NCBI RefSeq assembly: GCF_000765215.1
Contig: NZ_JPJE01000032.1
Location: 104,209 to 168,208, forward strand
Origin: Eubacterium sp. ER2
GTDB lineage: Bacteria; Bacillota; Clostridia; Lachnospirales; Lachnospiraceae
DNA length: 64,000 nt
Reading direction: 5' to 3'
Made by a program: the position numbers and the translations under genes
In this document: one piece after another, positions 1 to 6,992 of the stretch
How positions within the stretch are numbered: the stretch's first letter is position 1
Layout of the letters: each line of letters starts with the position of its first letter
The notes under the pieces: model-generated
Told to the model about the DNA's origin: nothing
Databases searched by the model: none
The model's input: only the letters and a program-made list of their open reading frames with translations

Positions 1-1283
1 AGGGCTGCCTCCTCGATCTCAAGCTGCATCACCTTCCGGCGAAGCTCATCCAGCTCTGCCGGCATGGAGTCAAGCTCTGTCTTGATCATGGCGCAGGCCT
101 CATCCACCAGGTCAATGGCCTTGTCCGGCAGGAACCGGTCAGAGATATATCTGTGTGAGAGGGTGGCCGCCGCCACAAGGGCGCCGTCTGTGATCTTCAC
201 GCCGTGGAAGACCTCATACCTCTCCTTCAATCCACGGAGGATAGAGATAGCATCCTCCACTGTGGGCTCATCCACCATAACCGGCTGGAAACGTCTCTCC
301 AGAGCCGCATCCTTCTCTATATACTGTCTGTACTCATCCAGCGTAGTCGCTCCGATGCAGTGGAGCTCGCCCCGCGCCAGCATGGGCTTTAACATGTTGC
401 CGGCGTCCATGGCGCCGTCTGTCTTTCCCGCTCCCACGATGGTGTGGAGCTCATCGATAAAGAGGATGATCTTGCCGTCGCTGTTCTTGACTTCCTCCAG
501 AACAGCCTTCAGACGCTCCTCAAACTCGCCTCTGTATTTTGCGCCGGCCACCAGAGCTCCCATGTCCAGGGAGAAGATAGTCTTGTCCTTCAGCGTCTCC
601 GGCACATCTCCGCTGACGATCCTCTGGGCCAGGCCCTCCACGACGGCTGTCTTGCCGACGCCGGGCTCACCGATGAGGACCGGATTATTCTTCGTCTTAC
701 GGGACAGGATCCGGACCACGTTGCGGATCTCATTGTCACGCCCAATGACCGGATCCAGCTTCTGCTCTCTGGCTCTGTCCACCAGGTCTGTGCCGTACTT
801 GTTCAGTGTATCGTAGGTAGCCTCCGGGTTGTCGCTTGTCACCTTCTGGTTTCCTCTCACTGTGGAGAGTGCCTGCAGAAAGCCTTCCCTGGAAATGCCA
901 AGCTCCCGGAAGAGCTGTTTCATCTCTCTGCTTGGATGCTTCAGAAGAGCCAGGAACAGATGCTCCACAGAGACATACTCATCTCCCATCTGCTTCATCT
1001 CATCCTCAGCGCTTATGAGCGCCTTGTTGAGGTACTGCCCCACATAGGGCTGGCCGCCCTGCACCTTGGGGCGCTTTGCTATGGCCTGCTCCACCCGGTC
1101 AATGACCAGATTTTTATCCAGGCCCATTTTTTCCATCATCTTTAGGATCAGGCTGTCATCCTGGGTCAGCAGAGCGTAGAGAAGATGCTCCTGCTCGATC
1201 TCCTGGTTGCCATACTCCATTGCTGTCTTTTCGCAGTCCTGGACTGCCTGTAGGGATTTCTGTGTAAATTTATTTATATTCAT
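1..1283 (-). CDS. clpB: ATP-dependent chaperone ClpB (N-terminal half, runs off window)
   Basis: ClpB is a hexameric AAA+ disaggregase that rescues aggregated proteins together with DnaK. The visible ~427 residues begin [11 protein letters not shown] and contain the double Clp_N repeat (to about residue 150) followed by the first AAA+ domain, with Walker A GEPGVGKT, Walker [10 protein letters not shown] and the substrate-loop motif [11 protein letters not shown]. The frame is open to the window edge, where it enters the coiled-coil M domain ([16 protein letters not shown]), so roughly half of a typical ~860-residue protein is missing only because of the window boundary. The ATG at 1283 follows an AGGAGGG ribosome site. 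The promoter upstream overlaps a CIRCE-like inverted repeat, which points to HrcA heat-shock control. Identification is secure. Confidence 0.97.
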   Translation of the reverse strand, partial: MNINKFTQKSLQAVQDCEKTAMEYGNQEIEQEHLLYALLTQDDSLILKMMEKMGLDKNLVIDRVEQAIAKRPKVQGGQPYVGQYLNKALISAEDEMKQMGDEYVSVEHLFLALLKHPSREMKQLFRELGISREGFLQALSTVRGNQKVTSDNPEATYDTLNKYGTDLVDRAREQKLDPVIGRDNEIRNVVRILSRKTKNNPVLIGEPGVGKTAVVEGLAQRIVSGDVPETLKDKTIFSLDMGALVAGAKYRGEFEERLKAVLEEVKNSDGKIILFIDELHTIVGAGKTDGAMDAGNMLKPMLARGELHCIGATTLDEYRQYIEKDAALERRFQPVMVDEPTVEDAISILRGLKERYEVFHGVKITDGALVAAATLSHRYISDRFLPDKAIDLVDEACAMIKTELDSMPAELDELRRKVMQLEIEEAA

Positions 1284-1311
1284 AAAGGTCCCTCCTTGCC
1301 TTTCACTGAAA

Positions 1312-1331
1312 AGGTGCCCTCTCAGGCACCT
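1312..1331 (-). other. stem-loop in clpB leader
   Basis: A 7-bp perfect stem (AGGTGCC/GGCACCT) with a 6-nt loop lies between the clpB promoter and its ribosome site; on the minus strand it is followed by TTTTC. It could be a weak attenuator or an mRNA-stabilising 5' hairpin. Function is inferred only. Confidence 0.4.
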
Positions 1332-1351
1332 GGTTTTCCTGTTCTATTAGA

Positions 1352-1380
1352 ACTATAACACTTTTTGTTAGCGCTGTCAA
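1352..1380 (-). promoter_or_regulatory. clpB sigma-A-type promoter
   Basis: On the minus strand TTGACA (1380-1375) and TATAGT (1357-1352) are separated by exactly 17 bp. The -35 box lies inside the CIRCE-like repeat at 1368-1394, the expected geometry for repression. Confidence 0.75.
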
Positions 1381-1394
1381 CACTCGAGTGCTAT
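1368..1394. promoter_or_regulatory. CIRCE-like HrcA operator upstream of clpB
   Basis: Read on the minus strand the element is ATAGCACTC - 9 nt - CAGCGCTAA. The consensus CIRCE is TTAGCACTC-N9-GAGTGCTAA, so the arms match 8/9 and 7/9 with the correct 9-nt spacer. It overlaps the -35 box of clpB. The second, perfect copy upstream of htpG in this window supports the call. Confidence 0.65.
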
Positions 1395-1434
1395 TTTCTG
1401 AATTTTTTCAATCTTCCGGTTAGCAAATTAGGAT

Positions 1435-1686
1435 TTAAACACCAAATCCATTTGTTAATCCGATAAAAACTAAAATCATCCCTGCTATTCGTATTCCCTT
1501 TTTCACTTTGTCTTGTTCTAAATCTGTTATATTTATAGGATATACAGGGTTAATGAAAAAAAGAAAACCTGTAAAAGCCCACGCAAGATTATAGTACATA
1601 TCCTTAGTGAACCATAAAGAACTTATAAATCCCATAATAATTAAAATCATAGAAACGATTATTTGCGTCCGGAAATTTATTCTCAT
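1435..1686 (-). CDS. small two-to-three-helix membrane protein, unknown function
   Basis: I do not recognise this 83-residue protein. It starts MRINFRTQIIVSMILII and has hydrophobic segments at about residues 9-25, 31-48 and 66-80, joined by a short charged loop (DLEQDKVKKG), so it should be an integral membrane protein. A GGAG ribosome site lies 9 nt before the ATG. It follows a second tiny membrane gene (1718-1888) by 31 bp on the same strand and probably shares its promoter. Both genes are strikingly AT-rich compared with clpB and the peptidase gene on either side, which suggests acquisition by transfer. Similar short hydrophobic pairs are often annotated only as hypothetical proteins; immunity or stress functions are possible but not shown. 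Confidence 0.7.
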   Translation of the reverse strand: MRINFRTQIIVSMILIIMGFISSLWFTKDMYYNLAWAFTGFLFFINPVYPINITDLEQDKVKKGIRIAGMILVFIGLTNGFGV

Positions 1687-1717
1687 TTTCGACAGCTCCA
1701 GACATTAGGAATTGTAC

Positions 1718-1888
1718 TTATTGATCATTTTTTAAATGTGTAGTTGACAAAAGTAAAAATGAAATACCTAATAATAAAAATGTTATTGCCGGGGCAGTAT
1801 TCTTATCCATAAAATTCATTATTGCCACTATAAAGAAACATATTGAAGCAAACAAAAAACATATAAACCTGATTTTCTCTTTTTCCAT
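1718..1888 (-). CDS. tiny two-helix membrane protein (56 aa), unknown function
   Basis: A 56-codon ORF begins MEKEKIRFICFLF and ends HLKNDQ. It carries two hydrophobic helices (about residues 7-25 and 32-50) around a short loop with MDKN. An AAAGAGG ribosome site precedes the ATG by about 10 nt, and a good promoter (ATGACA-N18-TATAAT) lies 50-75 bp upstream. Base composition is as AT-rich as the following 83-residue gene, so the pair looks like one small transferred unit. No family is recognised. Confidence 0.6.
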   Translation of the reverse strand: MEKEKIRFICFLFASICFFIVAIMNFMDKNTAPAITFLLLGISFLLLSTTHLKNDQ

Positions 1889-1934
1889 AATTTTTTAACC
1901 TCTTTAACTTCCACGTTCTCAATCTATTTACCCT

Positions 1935-1964
1935 ATTATAACACCCTGAATATTCCCCTGTCAT
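1935..1964 (-). promoter_or_regulatory. promoter for the small membrane-gene pair
   Basis: On the minus strand ATGACA (1964-1959), an 18-bp spacer, and a perfect TATAAT (1940-1935) lie upstream of the 56-residue ORF. Confidence 0.6.
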
Positions 1965-1995
1965 TCTGTTTCTCGCTCATACGGTAAAGCCATAG

Positions 1996-2030
1996 AAAAA
2001 GGGAGCGGAACATCCTCTGTCCGCTCCCTT
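1996..2030 (-). terminator. intrinsic terminator after the C39-type peptidase gene
   Basis: An 11-bp perfect stem (AAGGGAGCGGA/TCCGCTCCCTT) with a 10-nt loop is followed on the minus strand by a T run, 17 bp after the stop codon of the gene at 2047-2958. Confidence 0.8.
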
Positions 2031-2046
2031 TCAGATAATTTTTCCC

Positions 2047-2958
2047 TCATGCCCTGGAGACCGTCCACATCTCCTTGATCTGGTCGGAGATGTCGCTGTA
2101 GTTCCAGGTCTTCTCTGTGTTGCTGATGCTGAAGGGGTCGTTGACCGTCACCTGGCCGTTCTCATAGCTGGTGAGCACGATGAAATGTCCCCCGTCCGTG
2201 AAATCTCCCGGCAGCATGCTGCAGATCACCGGGTTACCTGCCTGCAGCTGGGCGGCGAGGGTGCCCTCGTCCATCATTCCCTCCCGGCAGTTCAGCCCCC
2301 ACTGGCGGGCCGCGCTGTCAAGGAAGGCCCAGTAGGTATTGTTCTCCTCGTCGATGAAGCCGTTCTCCTCACTGTACCTCGCAAGCCGGTAGGGAGTGGC
2401 CGTCGTGTCCCCGGTGAGTCCTACAATGACCATGGACATGCAGGTCGGGCCGCATCCGCTGGAGGCGATGGTGCTGGTGCCGTAGGAGCTGTAGCCCCAC
2501 CGTTCGTCCCACTGGAGATAGTGGGGAATGGTTCCGGTCCCTGTGGAGGCCTCCACCGTCTCCGGCACAGGCTTGTCCTTGTTCTCAGCATAGTCCCGCA
2601 CAAAATCCAGGGTCTCCTCGTTCTGGTCGATAAGGCCGATGATCTCCTCCGGGCAGCCCTCCTCTCTGGCCTGCTCCTTGACTTCGGCGATCTCCCGGGC
2701 CTTCTCCTCCTCAGGCGTCAGCTCCTCCTCCTCCCGGGCTTTCTCTTCCTGGCGCTCTTCCTCCCTCTGCTGCGCCGCCTCCCGGGCCTTCTCCTGGGAG
2801 GCATGGTGCATGGCAAAGCCCCCCGCAATGCCCACCGCCAAAATCAGGACAGCTGTCCCCAGTATCAGTCTCTGTGTTTTCCTTCTTTCCCTCTGTTCCT
2901 TTATCCCTTTGCTGCCATCTGCAGACCTTTGATTTTTGTCTTTTCTGCTATGTATCAT
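2047..2958 (-). CDS. membrane-anchored C39-like (peptidase_C39_2) papain-fold protein
   Basis: This 303-residue protein has a basic cytoplasmic N-terminus, one transmembrane helix at about residues 30-48 and then a long highly charged Glu/Arg/Lys segment (about 52-105) that should be a helical stalk. The outer domain matches the C39_2 papain-like fold: Cys169 in SSGCGPTCMSM, His258 in GGHFIVLTSY and Asp274 in VNDPF form the expected catalytic triad. Such proteins are secreted cysteine peptidases or amidase-like enzymes, but substrates are generally unknown. It starts at an ATG after GAGGAAG and sits 24 bp downstream of the signal peptidase II homologue on the same strand. A strong terminator follows. 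It may form the last gene of an export-related cluster with the S8 protease. Confidence 0.82.
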   Translation of the reverse strand: MIHSRKDKNQRSADGSKGIKEQRERRKTQRLILGTAVLILAVGIAGGFAMHHASQEKAREAAQQREEERQEEKAREEEELTPEEEKAREIAEVKEQAREEGCPEEIIGLIDQNEETLDFVRDYAENKDKPVPETVEASTGTGTIPHYLQWDERWGYSSYGTSTIASSGCGPTCMSMVIVGLTGDTTATPYRLARYSEENGFIDEENNTYWAFLDSAARQWGLNCREGMMDEGTLAAQLQAGNPVICSMLPGDFTDGGHFIVLTSYENGQVTVNDPFSISNTEKTWNYSDISDQIKEMWTVSRA

Positions 2959-2982
2959 GTCTGTCTTCCTCTTCTGCTATGG

Positions 2983-3432
2983 TTATTTTCTTCTGGACAA
3001 AGCCGCCAGCAGAGCGCCTGCGGCAATGCATACATCCCCCAGATTAAAGGTCAGTCTGGAAAGTCTCTTCCATCTGCTCTTAACGGCAAGATAGTCCACT
3101 ACCTTTCCCCGCATGATGCGGTCGTAAAGATTGCTGAGGGCTCCCCCTGTGAGGAGCATCATCCCTGTCTTCTCCGCTGTGTGTCCCTTCTTCCTCAGGA
3201 GAAATACATCCCGCACAAGAAGGACAGCTCCCAGCCAGGCTGAGAGCTTTGTCACAAACTGCGGAGATTTTTCCAGCAAATTAAAGGCAGCGCCCCGGTT
3301 GTAGACTCTGCGCAGGACCAGGCGGCCGCCGGCCAGCTCCCGGTCCTCTCCCTCGGTCACATTGTCCAGGACATACTGCTTGATCCCAAGATCCAGCGCC
3401 GCAGACGCGGCCGCAATGGTACAAAATATCAT
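2983..3432 (-). CDS. lspA: signal peptidase II (LspA) family protein
   Basis: LspA is the membrane aspartyl peptidase that removes signal peptides from prolipoproteins. This 149-residue protein has four hydrophobic segments and the family motifs NRGAAFNLL (about 45-53), GGALSNLYDR with Asp104, VVDYL, and FNLGD with Asp133; the two Asp residues correspond to the catalytic pair. The length is close to the usual 150-165 residues. The ATG follows the stop codon of the 96-residue gene directly, so the two are translationally linked. It is not next to rluD or pyrimidine genes, the classical lspA context, and the FNLGD motif departs from the usual FNxAD, so it may be a second, dedicated copy serving this cluster. 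Confidence 0.85.
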   Translation of the reverse strand: MIFCTIAAASAALDLGIKQYVLDNVTEGEDRELAGGRLVLRRVYNRGAAFNLLEKSPQFVTKLSAWLGAVLLVRDVFLLRKKGHTAEKTGMMLLTGGALSNLYDRIMRGKVVDYLAVKSRWKRLSRLTFNLGDVCIAAGALLAALSRRK

Positions 3433-3723
3433 CTACATTTCCTCTTTAATGCGCACGATCTGCTCCTCGTACTTTTCGATCTGCTCATCTCTCTTTTCAA
3501 TGGCCTCGCAGAGGGCGATCATATCCATATCCTGTATCTCATTTTTCGTGAATTTCTCATAGATGGATTTTCCAATATCCACGAAATCCCGCTGGTTTCC
3601 TCTCTTCAAAAAGCGGATCTCGCTTTTTAATTTCTGTACTTCTATGGTGTCTCCTGCTTTCCTGCTCAGGTCGCTCGCCGCATCTGCCACTTTTTTGCCG
3701 AATTCATCAAAAAAATCTGCCAT
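3433..3723 (-). CDS. small charged coiled-coil protein, unknown function
   Basis: I do not recognise a named family for this 96-residue protein. It begins MADFFDEFGKKVADAASDLS and is rich in Lys, Glu and Asp, with heptad-like hydrophobic spacing almost throughout, strongest at about residues 25-42 and 72-95 (AIEKRDEQIEKYEEQI). There is no signal peptide or membrane segment, so it should be a cytoplasmic coiled coil. An AAAGGAG site precedes the ATG. It lies 19 bp after the S8 protease gene and its stop codon abuts the start of lspA, so it is part of one transcription unit. Phasin-like or scaffold roles can be imagined but nothing here proves one. Confidence 0.75.
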   Translation of the reverse strand: MADFFDEFGKKVADAASDLSRKAGDTIEVQKLKSEIRFLKRGNQRDFVDIGKSIYEKFTKNEIQDMDMIALCEAIEKRDEQIEKYEEQIVRIKEEM

Positions 3724-3742
3724 ATCTCATCTCTCCTTTGCC

Positions 3743-5449
3743 TCAGATCTGTCTTAACCGGTCCAATGTTCTGTACAGATCCAGAGTCCCGTATCCCCAC
3801 TCTCTGTTGGGATAGTCCTCCCCTGGTCTCTGACGCGCCCCCAGGATCAGAAGATTTTTCAGCTGAAGGGTGTCCGCCCCTCTGCTGCCTGTGTAGTACA
3901 GGATCCACTCCATCAGGAGCGCCGCAGCTCCGGCCGTGATGGCCGCCGCCCCGCTGGAGCCGGACCGGACAGTAAACCTGCCGCCCGGCAGCGCTCCCTT
4001 CACGTCCACTCCGGGGGCTGCCAGATCCGGTTTTATCTTGTCAGTTCTAGTATATCCTCTGCCGGAATGAATATCAACACTATTCTCCCGTCCATTGTAG
4101 AAGGCCGCCGTGATAGCGGATCGCACTGCTGCCGGAGACGTCAGGGTGACATCCGGATTGGACCGCAGGAAGTAGACCTCTCCGTCCAGGAACTCCTGCA
4201 CCGGGAGCCACATGTGGAAGGCGCCTCCCGCCAGCTGCACCGGCTCCACCAGAATCTTCCAGATCCCAGGAGCCGGCGCGCCAAACCGCATAAAAATGAG
4301 CTGGGAATCGTTCCGCTCCACAAGAAGGCGGTAGTCCACGGTCACGAGAGTCCCCTCAAAGACAAACCGGAACTGGGAGCTGCCTCCCTGGATGATGGGA
4401 ATTCTCTCCCTCACCTCCCCGGAGGGTGATACAAGAGACACGGTGAGGATATTGGGGATATCTGTCCACAGCTCCGTGACAAATCCCCGCACATTCTCCC
4501 CCACCCGGATCTCCACCTCCTCCCGGTCCTCCCCGCTCTCCAGGGCGCCGTAAAAGTGATGTCTCTGTGAGGCCTCATTGCCGGTTCCCACCACCACGCC
4601 CTTATTGAGGCTGTTAGAATAGTATTCCAGCATCACAGCCAGTGGAGTGGTGCCGTTGTGTCCGCCCAGGGAGCTGCCAAGGGCAACGCACAGGATCAGC
4701 GGCAGTCCCTTCCTCTCCGCCAGGTCCACCAGGTACTGGATGCCCAGCATAATATCATTTTCCTGGTAGCAGGCCGCATTTTCCGCTATATAGTAGAAAT
4801 CCCGCAGATACTGCTTTGCCTCCTTCAGCTTGACGGCGGCGATGACAGCCTCGGGGGCCGCTCCCAGGAACTGGTTCTCCTCGTCCGCGCTCCCCGCCGC
4901 CAGGCTGGCCACGTAGGTGCCATGCCCGCTCTCGTCCCGGCTGGGCACAACGGAAAAAGGATCCTCCGCCGCCAGCGCCCGGTCGATCTCCTCCCTCGTG
5001 TACTCGCTGCCGTACAGGAAACCGTCGGGCATCGGGCCGTCCTGCAGGGTCTGATCCCAGATTGCCTCGATCCGCGTTCTGCCATCCAGCCCCCGGAACA
5101 CAGAGTGGGTATAGTCAATACCGGTATCTACGAATCCGATCATCACATTTTCCCCCATCAGCTCCAGGGTGGGATAGCTCTGCACCGGGGTGATGCCCGC
5201 CTGCCCCATGGCCTCCATGTCCAGAAGGGTGTAGCACCTGGGAATAGAGCTGTAGGTAAAGCTGCCGAAATTCAGGGGCTCTGCCAGCACCTGCTCCACA
5301 TAGACCACATCGTATCCGGCCCGGGTCCCCTGACGGCAGAGCTGCTCCTCAGGCACGGTAAACCCGATCCTGCTGCCCCCGGACTGAATAATAAAATCCC
5401 TGTACTCCTCCGACAGGATCCTCTGACGGCAGAGCTGTCTTTCCGCCAT
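3743..5449 (-). CDS. S8 family subtilisin-like serine protease (Csp-like)
   Basis: The 568-residue protein has all subtilisin catalytic elements: Asp108 in IGFVDTGIDY, His176 in DESGHGTYVAS, an oxyanion Asn in GTGNEAS, and Ser499 in SGSSGAAAITAG. A large beta-rich insertion lies between the Asn and Ser motifs (about residues 300-460), as in the Csp proteases of clostridia that process spore cortex hydrolases. There is no signal peptide or classical propeptide; the first ~70 residues may play that role. Unlike C. difficile CspC or CspA the triad is complete, so it should be active. The ATG follows a GAGGTG site that lies inside the 3' arm of a 12-bp hairpin. It heads a cluster with the coiled-coil protein, lspA and possibly the C39 protein. 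Substrate is unknown. Confidence 0.88.
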   Translation of the reverse strand: MAERQLCRQRILSEEYRDFIIQSGGSRIGFTVPEEQLCRQGTRAGYDVVYVEQVLAEPLNFGSFTYSSIPRCYTLLDMEAMGQAGITPVQSYPTLELMGENVMIGFVDTGIDYTHSVFRGLDGRTRIEAIWDQTLQDGPMPDGFLYGSEYTREEIDRALAAEDPFSVVPSRDESGHGTYVASLAAGSADEENQFLGAAPEAVIAAVKLKEAKQYLRDFYYIAENAACYQENDIMLGIQYLVDLAERKGLPLILCVALGSSLGGHNGTTPLAVMLEYYSNSLNKGVVVGTGNEASQRHHFYGALESGEDREEVEIRVGENVRGFVTELWTDIPNILTVSLVSPSGEVRERIPIIQGGSSQFRFVFEGTLVTVDYRLLVERNDSQLIFMRFGAPAPGIWKILVEPVQLAGGAFHMWLPVQEFLDGEVYFLRSNPDVTLTSPAAVRSAITAAFYNGRENSVDIHSGRGYTRTDKIKPDLAAPGVDVKGALPGGRFTVRSGSSGAAAITAGAAALLMEWILYYTGSRGADTLQLKNLLILGARQRPGEDYPNREWGYGTLDLYRTLDRLRQI

Positions 5450-5457
5450 ATAGAAAA

Positions 5458-5493
5458 CACCTCATATACTTTTTGTATTCAGTATATGAGGTG
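5458..5493 (-). terminator. 12-bp hairpin between clpX and the S8 protease; overlaps the protease ribosome site
   Basis: CACCTCATATAC and GTATATGAGGTG pair perfectly across a 12-nt loop and are followed on the minus strand by TTTTC. It looks like the clpX terminator, yet its 3' arm contains GAGGTG exactly 8 nt before the S8 start codon, so folding would hide the ribosome site of read-through transcripts. Confidence 0.65.
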
Positions 5494-5513
5494 AAAATCA
5501 CTCTATGACGGTT

Positions 5514-6941
5514 TTAGCCCTCCAGTCGCATGGGCTCCTGTCCCCGCAGGGTGATGACGGGCCCTCCGGTGCCCTCTATGTAGCTCTCGGTGATAGTCAC
5601 CTGTCCGATGCTGTCATCCTTGGGGATCTCGTACATGATATCCAGCATAAAGTCCTCGATAATGGCCCGCAGAGCCCTGGCTCCCGTATCCTTCTTCATG
5701 GCCTTTCTGGCGATGGCCCGGAGCGCTCCCTCGTCAAAATCAAGCTTCACTTCATCCAGGGCCAGCAGCTTCTGGTACTGCTTGAGGATGGCGTTCTTTG
5801 GCTCCTTCAGTATCTTGACCAGCATATCCTCATCCAGCCCCTGAAGGGTACAGATGATGGGGAGACGTCCCAGGAACTCAGGGATCATTCCAAAGGTCCG
5901 CAGATCCTCGGTGGACACCTTTGACAGAAGCTCCTTGTCATTGTCGTATTTGTCCTTCAGGTCCGCGTTAAAGCCGATGGAGGACTGCTTGGTCAGTCTC
6001 TCCTTGATGATGCCCTCCAGATCCGGGAAGGCGCCGCCGCAGATAAAGAGGATGTTCCTCGTGTTGACTGTAGTCAGGGGCACCATGGCGTTCTTGCTGT
6101 TGGCGCCCACCGGCACCTCCACCTCGCTGCCCTCCAGGAGCTTGAGCATTCCCTGCTGCACGGACTCGCCGCTCACGTCTCTCTGGTTCGTGTTTTTCTT
6201 TTTGGCGATCTTGTCGATCTCATCGATAAAGATGATGCCCTGCTCTGCCTTCTCCACATCGTTGTCCGCGGCCGCCAGAAGCTTTGACACAACGCTCTCA
6301 ATGTCGTCCCCAATGTAGCCCGCCTCGGTGAGGGAGGTGGCGTCCGTGATGGCCAGAGGCACATCCAGAAGCCGGGCCAGTGTCTTCACCATGTAGGTCT
6401 TTCCTGATCCCGTAGGTCCGATCATGAGAATGTTGGACTTCTCAATCTCTATGTCGTCCATGGTGTCTGTGGCCACCCTCTTGTAGTGGTTGTAGACCGC
6501 CACGGAGATTACCTTTTTCGCATACTCCTGTCCCACCACATACTCATCCAGCCTGGCCTTGATCTTGTGGGGCGCGGGAATGTGGTTGATGTCTATGAGG
6601 GGCTTCTTCTCCTCCCCCTCCTTTTTCTTCTTCACCTTCTGCTGGCGCGGAGCCGCGTTCTCCAGGTCTGACATGTTGAAGATCTGAACGCCCGGAATAT
6701 TCATCAGCTTGCTGTAATCGATCTGCCCGCTTGTCATGGCGTCAAAGCTCTTCTGCATGCAGTCCGGGCAGACAGAGATGTTGTTGGGCAGGTCGATGAG
6801 CTTTCCCGTCACGCTCTCGGGCCTGTGGCAGATAAAGCAGAACTTCTCGTACCCGTCGTCCTTCTTGTCCTCCACATGTACGTCCCTGTCTTCTACCTTC
6901 TCTATTTCGTTTTCATTTCTGTTGTTCTCGTTCTCTGACAT
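5514..6941 (-). CDS. clpX: ATP-dependent Clp protease ATP-binding subunit ClpX
   Basis: ClpX unfolds tagged proteins and feeds them to ClpP. The 475-residue protein has the treble-clef zinc finger (Cys35, Cys38, Cys58, Cys61), Walker A GPTGSGKT, Walker B IIFIDEIDKI, the pore loop motif GYIG and the ClpP-docking loop IGF (KQSSIGF). The presence of IGF argues that it works with ClpP, although clpP and tig, the usual neighbours, are not in this window. It is longer than E. coli ClpX (424) mainly because of an acidic N-terminal extension of about 30 residues (ENENNRNENEIEKVEDRD) and a Lys/Glu-rich linker near residue 105. The ATG follows AAAGGA. ligA lies 51 bp upstream on the same strand. Confidence 0.96.
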   Translation of the reverse strand: MSENENNRNENEIEKVEDRDVHVEDKKDDGYEKFCFICHRPESVTGKLIDLPNNISVCPDCMQKSFDAMTSGQIDYSKLMNIPGVQIFNMSDLENAAPRQQKVKKKKEGEEKKPLIDINHIPAPHKIKARLDEYVVGQEYAKKVISVAVYNHYKRVATDTMDDIEIEKSNILMIGPTGSGKTYMVKTLARLLDVPLAITDATSLTEAGYIGDDIESVVSKLLAAADNDVEKAEQGIIFIDEIDKIAKKKNTNQRDVSGESVQQGMLKLLEGSEVEVPVGANSKNAMVPLTTVNTRNILFICGGAFPDLEGIIKERLTKQSSIGFNADLKDKYDNDKELLSKVSTEDLRTFGMIPEFLGRLPIICTLQGLDEDMLVKILKEPKNAILKQYQKLLALDEVKLDFDEGALRAIARKAMKKDTGARALRAIIEDFMLDIMYEIPKDDSIGQVTITESYIEGTGGPVITLRGQEPMRLEG

Positions 6942-6992
6942 GTTACATCCTTTCTATATACAGTGCCGGATCCAATATCCGGGCATCATCCC

